Shown: piece after piece, positions 17,607 to 26,274 of the stretch
How positions within the stretch are numbered: position 1 is the first letter of the stretch
Layout: every line of letters starts with the position of its first letter
DNA from: CBDCYN01 sp965224205
GTDB taxonomy: Bacteria; Planctomycetota; Phycisphaerae; Phycisphaerales; Phycisphaeraceae
NCBI GenBank assembly: GCA_965224205.1
Contig: CBDCYN010000029.1
Location: 62,001 to 126,000 of the forward strand
Reading direction: 5' to 3'
DNA: 64,000 nucleotides
Notes under the pieces: generated by a model
Told to the model about the DNA's origin: nothing
What the model saw: only the letters and a program-made list of their open reading frames with translations
Database searches by the model: none
Position numbers and translations under genes: made by a program

Positions 17607-18059
17607 CTAGGCTACCGGGGGAAGCTCGACGATATCAAACCAGTACTTCTCCAAAGCGCTGAGGACATCCAGGAGCTTTTCGAGCGCCACGGGTTTGGTG
17701 ATAAACGAGTTTACCCCCTCGTTGTACATCCCGATGATGTCCTCCTCGGCGGTGGACGTGGTCAACACCACCACGGGGATGCACCGCAGCTGTGGGTGGC
17801 TCTTGATCTCGCGCAGCGCCTCGCGTCCGTCCTTGCGGGGCATGTTCAGGTCGATGAGGATGATCCCCGGCACGGGGGCGCCGCGACCGCCCTCATAGGC
17901 CCCGCGGTGCAGGAGGTAGTCCATCAGTTCCTCGCCGTCGTGGACGAACCGTAGGTCGTGTAATGGGTGCGCCTCCTCGAACCCCTCCTTGATGAACATC
18001 CGGTCCTCGGGGTCGTCCTCGGCGATGAGGATCGTCAATTGGTGGGGGTCGATACGCAA
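17607..18059 (-). CDS. Rcp1-like response regulator
   Basis: 150-residue receiver of the type paired with phytochrome-like kinases (Rcp1/CheY-like). It has acidic residues at 15-16, phospho-acceptor Asp70 (ILIDLNMPRKDG), the Thr switch in VVVLTTSTAEED and Lys in ITKPVALEKL. The longer beta3-alpha3 region (EELMDYLLHRGAYEGG) is typical of the group. It begins with TTG at 18059, with GGAGG about 7 nt upstream, and overlaps the end of the kinase gene by 25 bp, indicating translational coupling. Confidence 0.93.
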   Translation of the reverse strand: MRIDPHQLTILIAEDDPEDRMFIKEGFEEAHPLHDLRFVHDGEELMDYLLHRGAYEGGRGAPVPGIILIDLNMPRKDGREALREIKSHPQLRCIPVVVLTTSTAEEDIIGMYNEGVNSFITKPVALEKLLDVLSALEKYWFDIVELPPVA

Positions 18060-19822
18060 GGTTCATCCTCCGGCGCGGCGGGTTGAGTAGGCCATGTCAC
18101 AGTAAACACCGAGCCCTGTCCGGGGGTGCCGTGGGCCTCGATCGTCCCCCCGTGACGCTCAACGATCTTCCGGCACACCGCCAGACCCACACCGGTGCCC
18201 TCGTACTCGTCGCGGCCGTGCAGCCGCTGGAACATCGCGAAGATCCGCTCGGTGTGTTTCGGGTCGAAGCCGATCCCGTTATCGGCCACGGTGATCCGGT
18301 GTTTAAGGCCATTGTCGACCAGTTGGGCATCGATCTTTACTACCGGGGGCACATCGGGGCGGTGATATTTCAGCGCGTTGCCGATCAGGTTCTGGAACAG
18401 CTGCCGCATCTGGGTCGCGTCGGCGGCGAGCGTCGGCAGGGTCGAGACCTCCACCCGCCCGCCGGTCTGCTCGACCCTGACCTCGAGGTCGGTGAGGACC
18501 TCCTCGACGAGGGTCGCAAGATCGACGCGGGTAAACGGCCGGGCCTTGGTCGTGACGCGAGAAAACGTCAGCAGGTCGTTGATCAGGTCCTGCATCCGCT
18601 GGCTGGCATTCTGCATACGCTGCACATAATCGCGGCCCTGTTGGGGCAGGTCCCGGGCGTACTTGCTCTTGAGCCGGTCCCCGAACGCCTGGACCTTGCG
18701 CAGCGGCTCCTGGAGGTCATGCGAGGCGATCCGGGCAAATTCTTCGAGTTCACGGTTACTTTTGGCTAGACGGGCGGTGAACAACCGCAGCTCATCACTC
18801 TGAGCGGTCAGCTGAAGGGTTTGCAGCTCCAGGCTCTTCTTGGCCGCCTCGACCTCATGAGTGTAGCGTTGCAGCCGCCGCGACTGGAGGACCTGAAGGC
18901 GATACGTGTACACATAGTCGAGCACCAACCCGGCGAACGGCACCCCGTACGCCACGACCTTGAGCACGTGGGCGGCGTTGAAGTGGTTGTCGAACAGCGT
19001 GCTGGACCCGAACGCCACGTGCAGCTGCGCCGCGATCTCGGGGATCATGCTGATCACCAGCGCGTGGGAGAACATCGTCTGCTGCTGATGGTGGAACGGG
19101 CGGTACACGAACACGTACCCGAACAGGAACATCGTCAGCGGGATCAGGTCGTAAGGCCGGGCGATCCACGAATCGGGGAACTGGGTCTGCGGCAGCGAGG
19201 CGCTGGTGGCGCTGTACCGGATCAACGCGTAGGCGATAAACCCAAACGCGAACCCGACCCCGATCGCGTACCGGACGGTGATCTCCCGCTTGTCCCGTCG
19301 TCGCACCAGCAGCAGCCCGACCCCCACGATCAGGATCAGCGCGTTGAAGATCCGGCTTAGCGCCCAGGTGAACGGGATCAGGTCACGGTTATCGGCGACC
19401 ACCTCGATGAGGCGATCGGCGGCGAGGATCCGGAACGCATCCATGCACGCGGCGCAGAACAACGCCATGCCGATGATCGGGGTCGTCACGTCCCGCTTGA
19501 TGGCGTAATGCACGAACGCCAAAACGACGGTGAGCATCGCTACGCTTACGGCACAGGCCTGAAGGATCGTGTGTACGAAACTGCCGGCCAGGGTGGTGTG
19601 CAGGGCGTCGGCGATGCCGGAAGCGGACAACTTGTGCAGATCGACCTCTTCCAGGGGCGCCGACCGCGAACCCAGGTCGACCCCGACCATATTCAGAAGC
19701 AAAGGCAGCGCGCTGATCCCGATCACGCCCCAAACCAACCGCGACGGCAGGCGACTGGCCGTCGCGCCGGATCCGGAGGCCTCAACAACTGGCAGCAACA
19801 CGCGTAGAGCCCTTTCCTGCAC
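18035..19822 (-). CDS. Membrane sensor histidine kinase with phytochrome-type HisKA
   Basis: 595 residues. The N-terminal half has about eight hydrophobic helices (around residues 30-48, 82-106, 115-135, 150-175, 184-202, 224-241, 250-270, 286-306) forming a membrane-integral sensor like MASE-type domains. A coiled coil (about 310-360) leads to HisKA with His368 in FARIASHDLQEPLRKV, the form found in Cph1-like and related kinases, followed by HATPase_c with NLIGNALKYHRPD, DNGIGFDP and GTGVGLAVC. The signal is unknown. It is the first gene of the five-gene cluster and overlaps its cognate Rcp1-like regulator. Confidence 0.92.
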   Translation of the reverse strand: MQERALRVLLPVVEASGSGATASRLPSRLVWGVIGISALPLLLNMVGVDLGSRSAPLEEVDLHKLSASGIADALHTTLAGSFVHTILQACAVSVAMLTVVLAFVHYAIKRDVTTPIIGMALFCAACMDAFRILAADRLIEVVADNRDLIPFTWALSRIFNALILIVGVGLLLVRRRDKREITVRYAIGVGFAFGFIAYALIRYSATSASLPQTQFPDSWIARPYDLIPLTMFLFGYVFVYRPFHHQQQTMFSHALVISMIPEIAAQLHVAFGSSTLFDNHFNAAHVLKVVAYGVPFAGLVLDYVYTYRLQVLQSRRLQRYTHEVEAAKKSLELQTLQLTAQSDELRLFTARLAKSNRELEEFARIASHDLQEPLRKVQAFGDRLKSKYARDLPQQGRDYVQRMQNASQRMQDLINDLLTFSRVTTKARPFTRVDLATLVEEVLTDLEVRVEQTGGRVEVSTLPTLAADATQMRQLFQNLIGNALKYHRPDVPPVVKIDAQLVDNGLKHRITVADNGIGFDPKHTERIFAMFQRLHGRDEYEGTGVGLAVCRKIVERHGGTIEAHGTPGQGSVFTVTWPTQPAAPEDEPCVSTPTN

Positions 19823-20163
19823 AGGGTAACGGGACCAAACCGCAGATCCCCTACTGACAGATCGGCGTGAATCACCGCGTGCGTTAGGCTACGGATGGTC
19901 TGTTAGAAGGCGGCTTGAGACGCGGATCACGCTGGTCGTGACCTCATCCGATGCCCTCGCCTCATGGGGGCCTGGCAACCCATGCCGGATCCGATAATCT
20001 ACGTGTTCGTGATCGATCCATGACAGATTCGGTGCTTACGGCAAGCCGGTTTTGAGCCATTGTCTTCAAATCGACATGATGACCTTGGCATCGGTAGATC
20101 CGTTCTAAGTCACGCTTTGACCACGCCGGCTTGCGACCGCATGCCCGATGGAACCCATGACCG
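19823..20163. other. Intergenic region between divergent genes
   Basis: 341 bp that must hold the promoters of the two-component cluster (minus) and of the helical-repeat gene (plus). On the plus strand, around 20055-20100, an ATCGACATGATG-type segment weakly resembles the repeated element of 31051-31155. No RNA gene or terminator is seen. Confidence 0.45.
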
Positions 20164-21981
20164 ATGAAACGACAACGCCCACCGCGCTGGCGCTGGGTCA
20201 TCGCCAGCGTGTTCATCACCTCGACCCTCACGGTCCTGTTAGCGTGGCCGATCATCCCGCGCCTCAAGAAACGGGTCCTGCTCAACCAGCTCACCGCCCC
20301 GGACCTAACCGCCCGCGAACAGGCGCTCAGCTACGTGGTCGGCCACGCTCAAAACGACCCCGCCGTTTTACAGGCAGCGATCAGGCACCTCGACATCCCC
20401 GACCAGTCCAATTTCCTGCAACTCGTCAACGCCTTGGACCGTGCCGGGCAGTGGCGACGACCGCCCATCCCCGACACCGCGTGGCTGCGGTGGATCGCGA
20501 TCATGGGCAACGACCCCTCGGCTGAGGCGAAGATCATGGCGACCCAACTCGTCGCCGACCTATCGAGCCTGGCCGACCATCCCTTGCTAGCGGATCTATT
20601 GAAACAATGGTTCGACGACGCTAACCCCGATGTTCGTTACAACGCCCTGATCGCCGCTGCGGAGCTTGCAGGCATCGCACGAAATCGTCACAGCTACGAG
20701 ACCCTGATCGCCGCGGCCACGGGCGACCAGGAATCTGAAATCGCCCGCCACGCGTGGATCCTCCTGGGCCTGCTCGACCCGTCTAGCGGGATCTCCGCGG
20801 ATTGGCGTGGGCAGCGACCGGAGGTGGCGGCGGCGATCCTCTGGGCCACAACCCGTACCAACCCCGACCACCCTCAACCGGCGATCGAAGCGGTCACGGA
20901 CGCTAGCGTTGAGCCCGCCATCCGGGCCGCGGCGGTGTACGCGTTGCATCAAAGCGATTCACCTACCGCTCGAGACGCCCTTATCGATCTGATCCCACCT
21001 TCCGTCGATCAAGTCAACGATCAGAACCAGCCATTGATCTGGCGGGCGATCCTGAGTCTAAACGTTCAAAACGTTCGATCCAACGATCGTGCTCAAACAG
21101 CGATCGAAGCGTTTCTCGCGTCGGCGTTGTCGGCGGACCTAGAAGACCCGAGGCTCGCCCCGTTGATCCTCTCAGCGACCTTGCGTGTGCCGCGGTGGGG
21201 CGGGCAAGATCTCGTGAATGTTCTCCATAGCAACACGCAAACATTGCTTGACGAACCGCTCGTGACCCTGGCCGTGCTTGAGGGGTTGGAACAGGGCCGC
21301 ACCGCCATCCAGATCCCCGACCCCATGCCCGATCTGCTGCGGTGGGCGGCGGTGGCGGTGATGAAAAACCCGTCCCCCGCCGACCTGCGTTACGTCTTCG
21401 CGTCGCCGAGACCGGCGATGCGTGACCTGGCATGCCTCGTCGCGGCCCAGCGGTTCTCGCCGCAACAAAACGAGGCGTTGGCCGCCTCGCTTTTAACCGA
21501 CTTCAATGACGACGCTAAGTGTTCCGGAGCGATCCTGGCGGGGTTGACCGGTTCGCAGCCCAAGCTATTGGCCAAGAAACAGCGGCACGAGGACATCTGG
21601 CATGTTCAGCAGGTGATGGCGCTAGGGATGTGGATGCAGGGCCAGGCGCTACCCAACGGGGTCGACATTGAGCAGCTAGCTCCGAACCTGCTGCTGCGGC
21701 CTGACGTGCCCACGACGACGGTCCTGCTGGCCATGCTCCACAAGGGTCACCCCGCGGCGATGGATTACCTGCTCAACCCCAAAGGCGAGGAGCGGCTATC
21801 GCTGACCCAGCTGTTCGATCAATCCCGTTGGTGGTACGTGTTACGCTCATACTTGCCGCCTGATGCTCCGCTGTTTTGGGTCTGGGGCGATCCCGACCTG
21901 GCGCAGTTCCAGGTTGATGTCCTGCGAGACTGGTACCTGCTGGCCCGCCACCGGCTGCGGCGAGTACCCGACGATCCTTGA
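20164..21981 (+). CDS. Membrane-anchored helical-repeat protein, unknown function
   Basis: 605 residues. One N-terminal membrane helix (about residues 11-28, WVIASVFITSTLTVLLAW) follows a basic KRQRPPRWR, so the body probably lies outside the cytoplasm. The remainder is alpha-helical with HEAT-like units such as DDANPDVRYNALIAAAELAG and DASVEPAIRAAAVYALHQ. Such proteins usually act as scaffolds. It converges with the permease gene (12-bp gap). No catalytic motif or family is recognised. Confidence 0.85.
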   Translation: MKRQRPPRWRWVIASVFITSTLTVLLAWPIIPRLKKRVLLNQLTAPDLTAREQALSYVVGHAQNDPAVLQAAIRHLDIPDQSNFLQLVNALDRAGQWRRPPIPDTAWLRWIAIMGNDPSAEAKIMATQLVADLSSLADHPLLADLLKQWFDDANPDVRYNALIAAAELAGIARNRHSYETLIAAATGDQESEIARHAWILLGLLDPSSGISADWRGQRPEVAAAILWATTRTNPDHPQPAIEAVTDASVEPAIRAAAVYALHQSDSPTARDALIDLIPPSVDQVNDQNQPLIWRAILSLNVQNVRSNDRAQTAIEAFLASALSADLEDPRLAPLILSATLRVPRWGGQDLVNVLHSNTQTLLDEPLVTLAVLEGLEQGRTAIQIPDPMPDLLRWAAVAVMKNPSPADLRYVFASPRPAMRDLACLVAAQRFSPQQNEALAASLLTDFNDDAKCSGAILAGLTGSQPKLLAKKQRHEDIWHVQQVMALGMWMQGQALPNGVDIEQLAPNLLLRPDVPTTTVLLAMLHKGHPAAMDYLLNPKGEERLSLTQLFDQSRWWYVLRSYLPPDAPLFWVWGDPDLAQFQVDVLRDWYLLARHRLRRVPDDP

Positions 21982-21993
21982 CGGCCGCGAGCT

Positions 21994-23082
21994 TTACCAT
22001 TCCCCACGTCCCAGCTGCGACCTCAGCATCCAGATAAACACAGGCCCGCCCAATATCGCCGTGAAGATCCCCACCGGCACGCGGCCCTGTCCAAAGTCGA
22101 TCGTGGTGCTGGCGGTATCGGCAACCAATAGGAGGATCGCCCCGATCAGGACCGACCCGATCAGCAGTGGACGGTGGGCGGGCCCAACCAGCAGCCGCGC
22201 TAGGTGCGGGCAGATCAGCCCCACAAACGCGATCGGCCCCGCGACCATCACCGCCCCAGCGGCAAGCCCTCCCGAGATCACAAAAAGCAGCGACCGCAGC
22301 CGACGCAGGTCCACGCCCATGCTCACCGCTTCCACATCACTAAACGTCGCCACGTCGACCCCTTCGCCCAGCCACCAGAGCAACCCACCGCCGAGCACGA
22401 CTCCGGCCGTGACCATCGTCACGCTCGAGGCGGTGATCCCCTCGTCGAGCTGGCCCATCATCCACCGGGTGATCTCCCGTTGTGGCCCCCCCGGGTCCGA
22501 GAGGTAGCTAAGCAGCATGATCAGCGCCCCGTTGATGGTCGCCAGCACCACCCCCACCAGCAGCAGCCCGATCGGGTCGACCACCCCACGCCGCCTCCCC
22601 GCCGCGTACACCACGGCCATACTGACCAACGCACCCACCAGCGCCCCGGCCTGCCCCCCGCCCATCTGCATCTGCAGACGCTGCCCCAGCCACGACTGGA
22701 GCATGATCCCCACCGCCGCCCCGCTCGACAGGCCCAAGATGAACGGCTCGGCCAGCGGGTTCCGCAGCAGCGCCTGAAGCCCCACCCCCGAGGCCGACAA
22801 CGCCGCCCCCACCAAGACCGCCAAGATCACCCGTTTGATCCGGATGTCCATCACCGTCAGCCCGTGATCGGCTGCCAGAGGCCACCAGTCGCCTAGGAAC
22901 ACGTTGAACACCGCCCGCGCCGGGTTGCCGTCCGGCCAGCCGCTGTGATACCCCACACACAGCCGCGCACATCCCATTAAGACCAACAGGACCAGCAACG
23001 TGCCCAGCACCGTGACCGGTCGCTTGGAGGTGTTCTGCGTCGCGTTTACTCCACGCTCGCATCGGGTTGGGTGGTTAGCCAC
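21994..23082 (-). CDS. ABC transporter permease, FecCD/BtuC family
   Basis: About 362 residues with roughly 10 membrane helices. It forms the inner-membrane channel for a corrinoid or siderophore importer. Typical segments are RIKRVILAVLVGAALSASGVGLQALLRNPLAEP (N-terminal helices), GLSSGAA and the coupling-helix region GPIAFVGLICPHLARLLVG, plus DTVART-like VADTAS. The start is uncertain: the frame opens at GTG 23082 and overlaps the upstream gene by 37 bp, but later GTG or TTG codons could serve. Translational coupling to the binding-protein gene is likely. No ATPase gene is present in the window, so the cognate BtuD/FecE-type subunit must lie elsewhere. Confidence 0.93.
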   Translation of the reverse strand: MANHPTRCERGVNATQNTSKRPVTVLGTLLVLLVLMGCARLCVGYHSGWPDGNPARAVFNVFLGDWWPLAADHGLTVMDIRIKRVILAVLVGAALSASGVGLQALLRNPLAEPFILGLSSGAAVGIMLQSWLGQRLQMQMGGGQAGALVGALVSMAVVYAAGRRRGVVDPIGLLLVGVVLATINGALIMLLSYLSDPGGPQREITRWMMGQLDEGITASSVTMVTAGVVLGGGLLWWLGEGVDVATFSDVEAVSMGVDLRRLRSLLFVISGGLAAGAVMVAGPIAFVGLICPHLARLLVGPAHRPLLIGSVLIGAILLLVADTASTTIDFGQGRVPVGIFTAILGGPVFIWMLRSQLGRGEW

Positions 23083-24119
23083 TGGACCTCACCGGCTTCG
23101 CCCGTGGTTAAAGGGGGTTGCTCTCTCGCCGTTGTGGCGACGCGCATCGCTTGGTCGATCGGATCGACTAAGTCCGGGTGGATCGCCTTGGACATCGCCG
23201 CGGCGATACGCACCAAGCAGCTGCTGGGAAGCAAAGCCAACGGGTCATCGATCAACACCACTCGATCGTGCTTGACCGCGGGGATATCTAAGCCACGCAG
23301 CTCCGCGAGCCGGCTGTCTTCCTCGATCGATCCCAGCGGCGGGGCGTTGGGAAGCAGAAGCAGGACCACGTCCGGGGCGGCGGCCAGCAGCAGTTCGCGG
23401 TCGAGGGTCGGGGCCTGGCCCGACCCGATCGCCTCGGCGGCGTTGATCGCCCCGGCGTATTGCAGGAGCTGATTATGGGCCGTGCCGGGGCCGCAGGCCA
23501 TCATCGGCCGGGTGTTAAACACCATCAACACCCGCGGCTTCGGGGCATCTTCGGTGATCCGTTGCAGATCCCGCAGCTGGGTCTGTAACCGGGCCGCGAG
23601 CTTGAACGCCTCGAACGGCTTGCCCAGCACTTCTCCAAGACAAGGGTAGCCGGGGGTTGGCTGCGTCGACGGTTCTTCTTGGTCAAAAATAATCTGCGTG
23701 ACCTGCTCGACCTGTAGCGGCGACGGGTACACCGCCAGCTCGAACCGGCCCTGGGCGGCCATCTCGGTCAGCAAACGGGGCACCGGATGACGATCGGACA
23801 TGGTCACGACTACCGTGGGCTTGACCGCCAGCAGCGCTTCGGCATCGATCGCCTGGTAGTTGCCGACCACCGGCAGACCCGGGGGAGCGGCGGTGTCGCT
23901 TTCCGCGACCGCCACGAGCTGATCCCCACAGCCCAGGTCGACGATCATCTGCGTCAACGCCGGTGCTAGGCTGACGATACGAAGACGGGAGGTGGTTGTC
24001 GATCGGGTTGAAGGGCTTGACGCACGGCGATGATCGGGTTGTTCATCGCAGCCGATCGGTGCAATACACAATAACAGCACCAACCCCCAACCCACGAAAA
24101 CCGAGGTACGCAGCCACAT
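23046..24119 (-). CDS. Periplasmic corrinoid/siderophore-binding lipoprotein (BtuF-like)
   Basis: 357 residues. The N-terminus has a hydrophobic signal and lipobox CIAPIGC-D, so it should be lipid-anchored in the periplasm. The Peripla_BP_2 fold (type III) is supported by RIVSLAPALTQMIVDLGCGDQLVAV, the NYQAIDAEALLAVKPTVVV segment that follows in this family, and the second-lobe RVLMVFNTRP and LLAAAPDVVLLL. It delivers ligand to the permease encoded by the next gene. A B12-box leader at 24270-24360 suggests that the ligand is a corrinoid and the pair is repressed by cobalamin. There is an insertion with DQEEPSTQPTPG around residue 150. Confidence 0.92.
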   Translation of the reverse strand: MWLRTSVFVGWGLVLLLCIAPIGCDEQPDHRRASSPSTRSTTTSRLRIVSLAPALTQMIVDLGCGDQLVAVAESDTAAPPGLPVVGNYQAIDAEALLAVKPTVVVTMSDRHPVPRLLTEMAAQGRFELAVYPSPLQVEQVTQIIFDQEEPSTQPTPGYPCLGEVLGKPFEAFKLAARLQTQLRDLQRITEDAPKPRVLMVFNTRPMMACGPGTAHNQLLQYAGAINAAEAIGSGQAPTLDRELLLAAAPDVVLLLLPNAPPLGSIEEDSRLAELRGLDIPAVKHDRVVLIDDPLALLPSSCLVRIAAAMSKAIHPDLVDPIDQAMRVATTAREQPPLTTGEAGEVQWLTTQPDASVE

Positions 24120-24269
24120 CTAGGGCATCGTAATGAGCCGACGATCGGCCTGTCAATGCAACGACGGGCCCTGCGGATGGGGCGCCGGCGCTAGGTTTGA
24201 CGGGGCGTCTATCAAATCGTTAGCTCCATCGATGGATTGATCCATCATGGCGACGATCCCGTAGATAGC

Positions 24270-24360
24270 GTGCCCGCGGGTCTTCTGGCCGTGGGCCGGC
24301 GTCACCCATCTGCCCTGACCTGTCTAGCCCTTTAATCCGCTGGACTCCCATCGACAAGCA
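24270..24360 (-). promoter_or_regulatory. Candidate compact cobalamin (B12) riboswitch
   Basis: On the minus strand, the sequence GGCCAGAAGACCCGCG at 24290-24275 matches the B12-box consensus (rAGYCMGgAgaCCkGCc) that ends cobalamin riboswitches. About 40 nt upstream lies TTAAAGGG (24335-24328), matching the conserved TTAAAAGGGAA block, and GCGG just before it can pair with CCGC of the B12 box to close the element. The space between the two blocks is much shorter than in classical btuB leaders, so the peripheral arms are missing. It precedes a BtuF/BtuC-like operon by 155 nt, which is the strongest support. A short hairpin (24137-24149) close to the start codon could be part of the expression platform. 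Confidence 0.55.
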
Positions 24361-24396
24361 TGCGAGACTACTGTCATAGCCAACCTCTTAGGTCTG

Positions 24397-25086
24397 TTGG
24401 CAGCGTGGGAACCGCACTCCGTGCTATCTTCTTTTGAGTTGGAAAGAGTTCTGGGATGTTTTCCTGTCCTCAAGGGGTTGTCGACGCAGCAGCTCGAGGT
24501 GCTGGGTCAACAGGGCGACCTGGTGGCGGTACCGGGTGAAACCACCGTGTTCGGGGTCGGCAGCCGGTGCGACGCGTTCTTATTCCTTACCTCGGGTTCG
24601 TTACGCGTGTTCATGTCTTCGCCGCAAGGCCGTGAGATCTTGCTGTACCGGGTCGAACCTGGCGAAAGTTGCGTCTTGACCACAAGCTGCTTGCTGGCCG
24701 ATACCCCCTACCCAGCTCGGGGGGTTGCCGATACCCGGGTCACAGCGGTGGCTATTTCGAGCAACTTTTTCCATAAACTCATAGCCGAATCTGACGCGTT
24801 TCGATCATATGTCTTCACCACTTACGCCGACCGGATATTAATCCTGATGTCGTTGTTTCAGGAGGTCGCGTTCAAACGGCTTGACGAGCGGCTGGCGAAT
24901 CATCTGCTGATGCTGGGCCCTCAAGCTCATGTCACGCATCAGCAACTGGCGTTGGAACTGGGCACGGCGAGGGAGGTGATCAGTCGCATCCTTAAACATT
25001 TTGAATCTAAGGACATATTGAAATTGAGCCGTCAACGGATCCAGATCGTCGATGTCGCCGCTCTGGAAAAAATCGCAAATTCCTGA
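24397..25086 (+). CDS. Crp/Fnr-family transcriptional regulator
   Basis: About 229 residues. The N-terminal cNMP-binding-like beta barrel runs from about residue 20 to 135 (FLFLTSGSLRVFM, GREILLYRVEPGESCVL), then a long dimer helix, then a winged helix-turn-helix near residues 170-215 with HVTHQQLALELGTAREVISRILKHFE. No N-terminal four-Cys cluster, so it is not an oxygen-sensing Fnr. The cAMP-binding RxS signature is not evident and the ligand is unknown. The start is TTG 24397 or, in the same frame, GTG 24421 with GGGAA upstream. It precedes the PEP-CTERM gene on the same strand by 123 bp and is a candidate regulator of it. Confidence 0.92.
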   Translation: MAAWEPHSVLSSFELERVLGCFPVLKGLSTQQLEVLGQQGDLVAVPGETTVFGVGSRCDAFLFLTSGSLRVFMSSPQGREILLYRVEPGESCVLTTSCLLADTPYPARGVADTRVTAVAISSNFFHKLIAESDAFRSYVFTTYADRILILMSLFQEVAFKRLDERLANHLLMLGPQAHVTHQQLALELGTAREVISRILKHFESKDILKLSRQRIQIVDVAALEKIANS

Positions 25087-25209
25087 GTTCAGTGACCCAG
25101 GTTACAGACCGCCGGATCTCAATGAGTATTTTACAAGGTTGGAAGAATTCTAATATGGATTGTGGATCGGTACCGCTATCAACCTTATTTACTGCAAGGA
25201 GAATGAAGT

Positions 25210-25974
25210 ATGCTTATGGGTTTGACCTCGAAGACAGTGATCGCCACGGCGTGCGCAGCCTCGATGCTTGTAGGACCGGGGCTGTCTACCGCTGACGCTC
25301 AGACCGCGAAATACCGGGTTGACTTCGATGTCACCTGGAGCTCGACCACTCACCCCGGAGCCATCCTCCCAGTTTCCCACTTCGATTCGTTTTCCGGGGC
25401 CACGCACTCCGACGAGGTGACGTTCTGGGAAGAAGGTCAGGTCGCCAGCCCGGGGGTGAAGCAGGAAGCTGAGGCGGGCATCTCCCCGACGCTCGACGCC
25501 GAGTTTCAAAATGCCGTGACCGCGGGGACCGCCGGCAGCACCATCAGTGTGCCGGGGTGGATCTGCCCGGTCGGGGTGGACAACCCCGCCTGCATCGAAC
25601 CAAGCTTCATGTTTGACATCGAAGAAGAATTCCCGCTGGTGACCCTGATCGCCATGATCGGCCCCAGCCCGGACTGGTTCGTCGGGGTCTCGGGGCAATC
25701 CCTGAGAGATAACGATCAGTGGGTCGACGAAGTCGTGGTGGACATCCTGCCCTACGACGGCGGGACGATCACCAAGGACGCGATGTCGCTGGGGACAGAA
25801 CCTGGTGGCTCGGTCACCGACCCGCCGGATCCGATCAGCCTAATCACCGACACCACCGGGCAGGTGATCGGCGGTCAGTCTCTAGGCACCATGACGTTTA
25901 CCCTGGTCCCTGAGCCGACCACAGCGGTCGTGCTGGCTCTTGGTGGCCTGGCGGTGCTGCGTCGCCGATCTTGA
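25210..25974 (+). CDS. Spondin_N domain protein with PEP-CTERM sorting signal
   Basis: 254 residues: signal peptide (1-30, ending TADAQ), then a Spondin_N-type domain at about 34-190, then a C-terminal PEP-CTERM tail (VPEP, hydrophobic stretch, RRRS). Spondin_N hallmarks are visible: VTWSSTTHPG, SHFDSFSGATH, a WEEG-x-ASPGVKQEAE segment, PSPDWFVGVS and PYDGGT. In eukaryotes this domain sits in F-spondin; in bacteria its role is unknown. The PEP-CTERM tail implies processing by an exosortase (not in this window) and attachment to the cell surface or matrix. AGGAG lies about 8 nt before the ATG, and a strong terminator follows at 26012-26047. Confidence 0.9.
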   Translation: MLMGLTSKTVIATACAASMLVGPGLSTADAQTAKYRVDFDVTWSSTTHPGAILPVSHFDSFSGATHSDEVTFWEEGQVASPGVKQEAEAGISPTLDAEFQNAVTAGTAGSTISVPGWICPVGVDNPACIEPSFMFDIEEEFPLVTLIAMIGPSPDWFVGVSGQSLRDNDQWVDEVVVDILPYDGGTITKDAMSLGTEPGGSVTDPPDPISLITDTTGQVIGGQSLGTMTFTLVPEPTTAVVLALGGLAVLRRRS

Positions 25975-26011
25975 TCCCACCGTTCGATAAGAACGTGAAA
26001 ACAATCGAAGA

Positions 26012-26047
26012 AAGTGTCGGGACGTTCAATCCCGGCACTTTTTTTTC
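26012..26047 (+). terminator. Intrinsic terminator after the PEP-CTERM gene
   Basis: A 10-bp stem (AGTGTCGGGA with TCCCGGCACT, one G-U pair) and 7-nt loop followed by a run of T ending at 26047. Confidence 0.9.
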
Positions 26048-26109
26048 ATGGCGCGCCTATATCGGGCGAGCCTGTGCGTATTTAAGAGTGTCGCAGGTTA
26101 GTCGACCGC

Positions 26110-26247
26110 TAGAGCGATCTCTCGATGAGCGTATCGCGCCCGCTGCGAGCCGCGACCGTGAGGGAGCGGGTCGGACGCCTAGAGCAACCCGCTTGCTGAC
26201 GCGCGCGGCTCGCCGTGAAACGATACAGGTAATTCGAAAACGCTCTA
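26110..26247. mobile_element. TAGAGCG-family MITE-like element
   Basis: 138 bp starting TAGAGCG and ending CGCTCTA. The inverted ends also share GTATCG about 20 nt inward. Inside is the planctomycete-type core GTGAGGGAGCGGGT (26145-26171, minus sense of the core seen at 63031-63055) paired with a second arm at about 26187-26212. A second copy with the same ends is at 62976-63091. No ORF; TA at both ends. Confidence 0.6.
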
Positions 26248-26274
26248 GATAGATATGTCAGAAAGGAGTTGGCG

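Noticed and set aside
19930..20010. GGCCTGGCAACCC resembling a SAM-I riboswitch fragment
   Set aside because: Only a short local hairpin; the remaining conserved blocks of SAM-I are absent.
22204..22896. 230-codon plus-strand frame opposite the permease gene
   Set aside because: Almost entirely His/Pro/Arg/Asp, a typical antisense frame of a GC-rich membrane protein.
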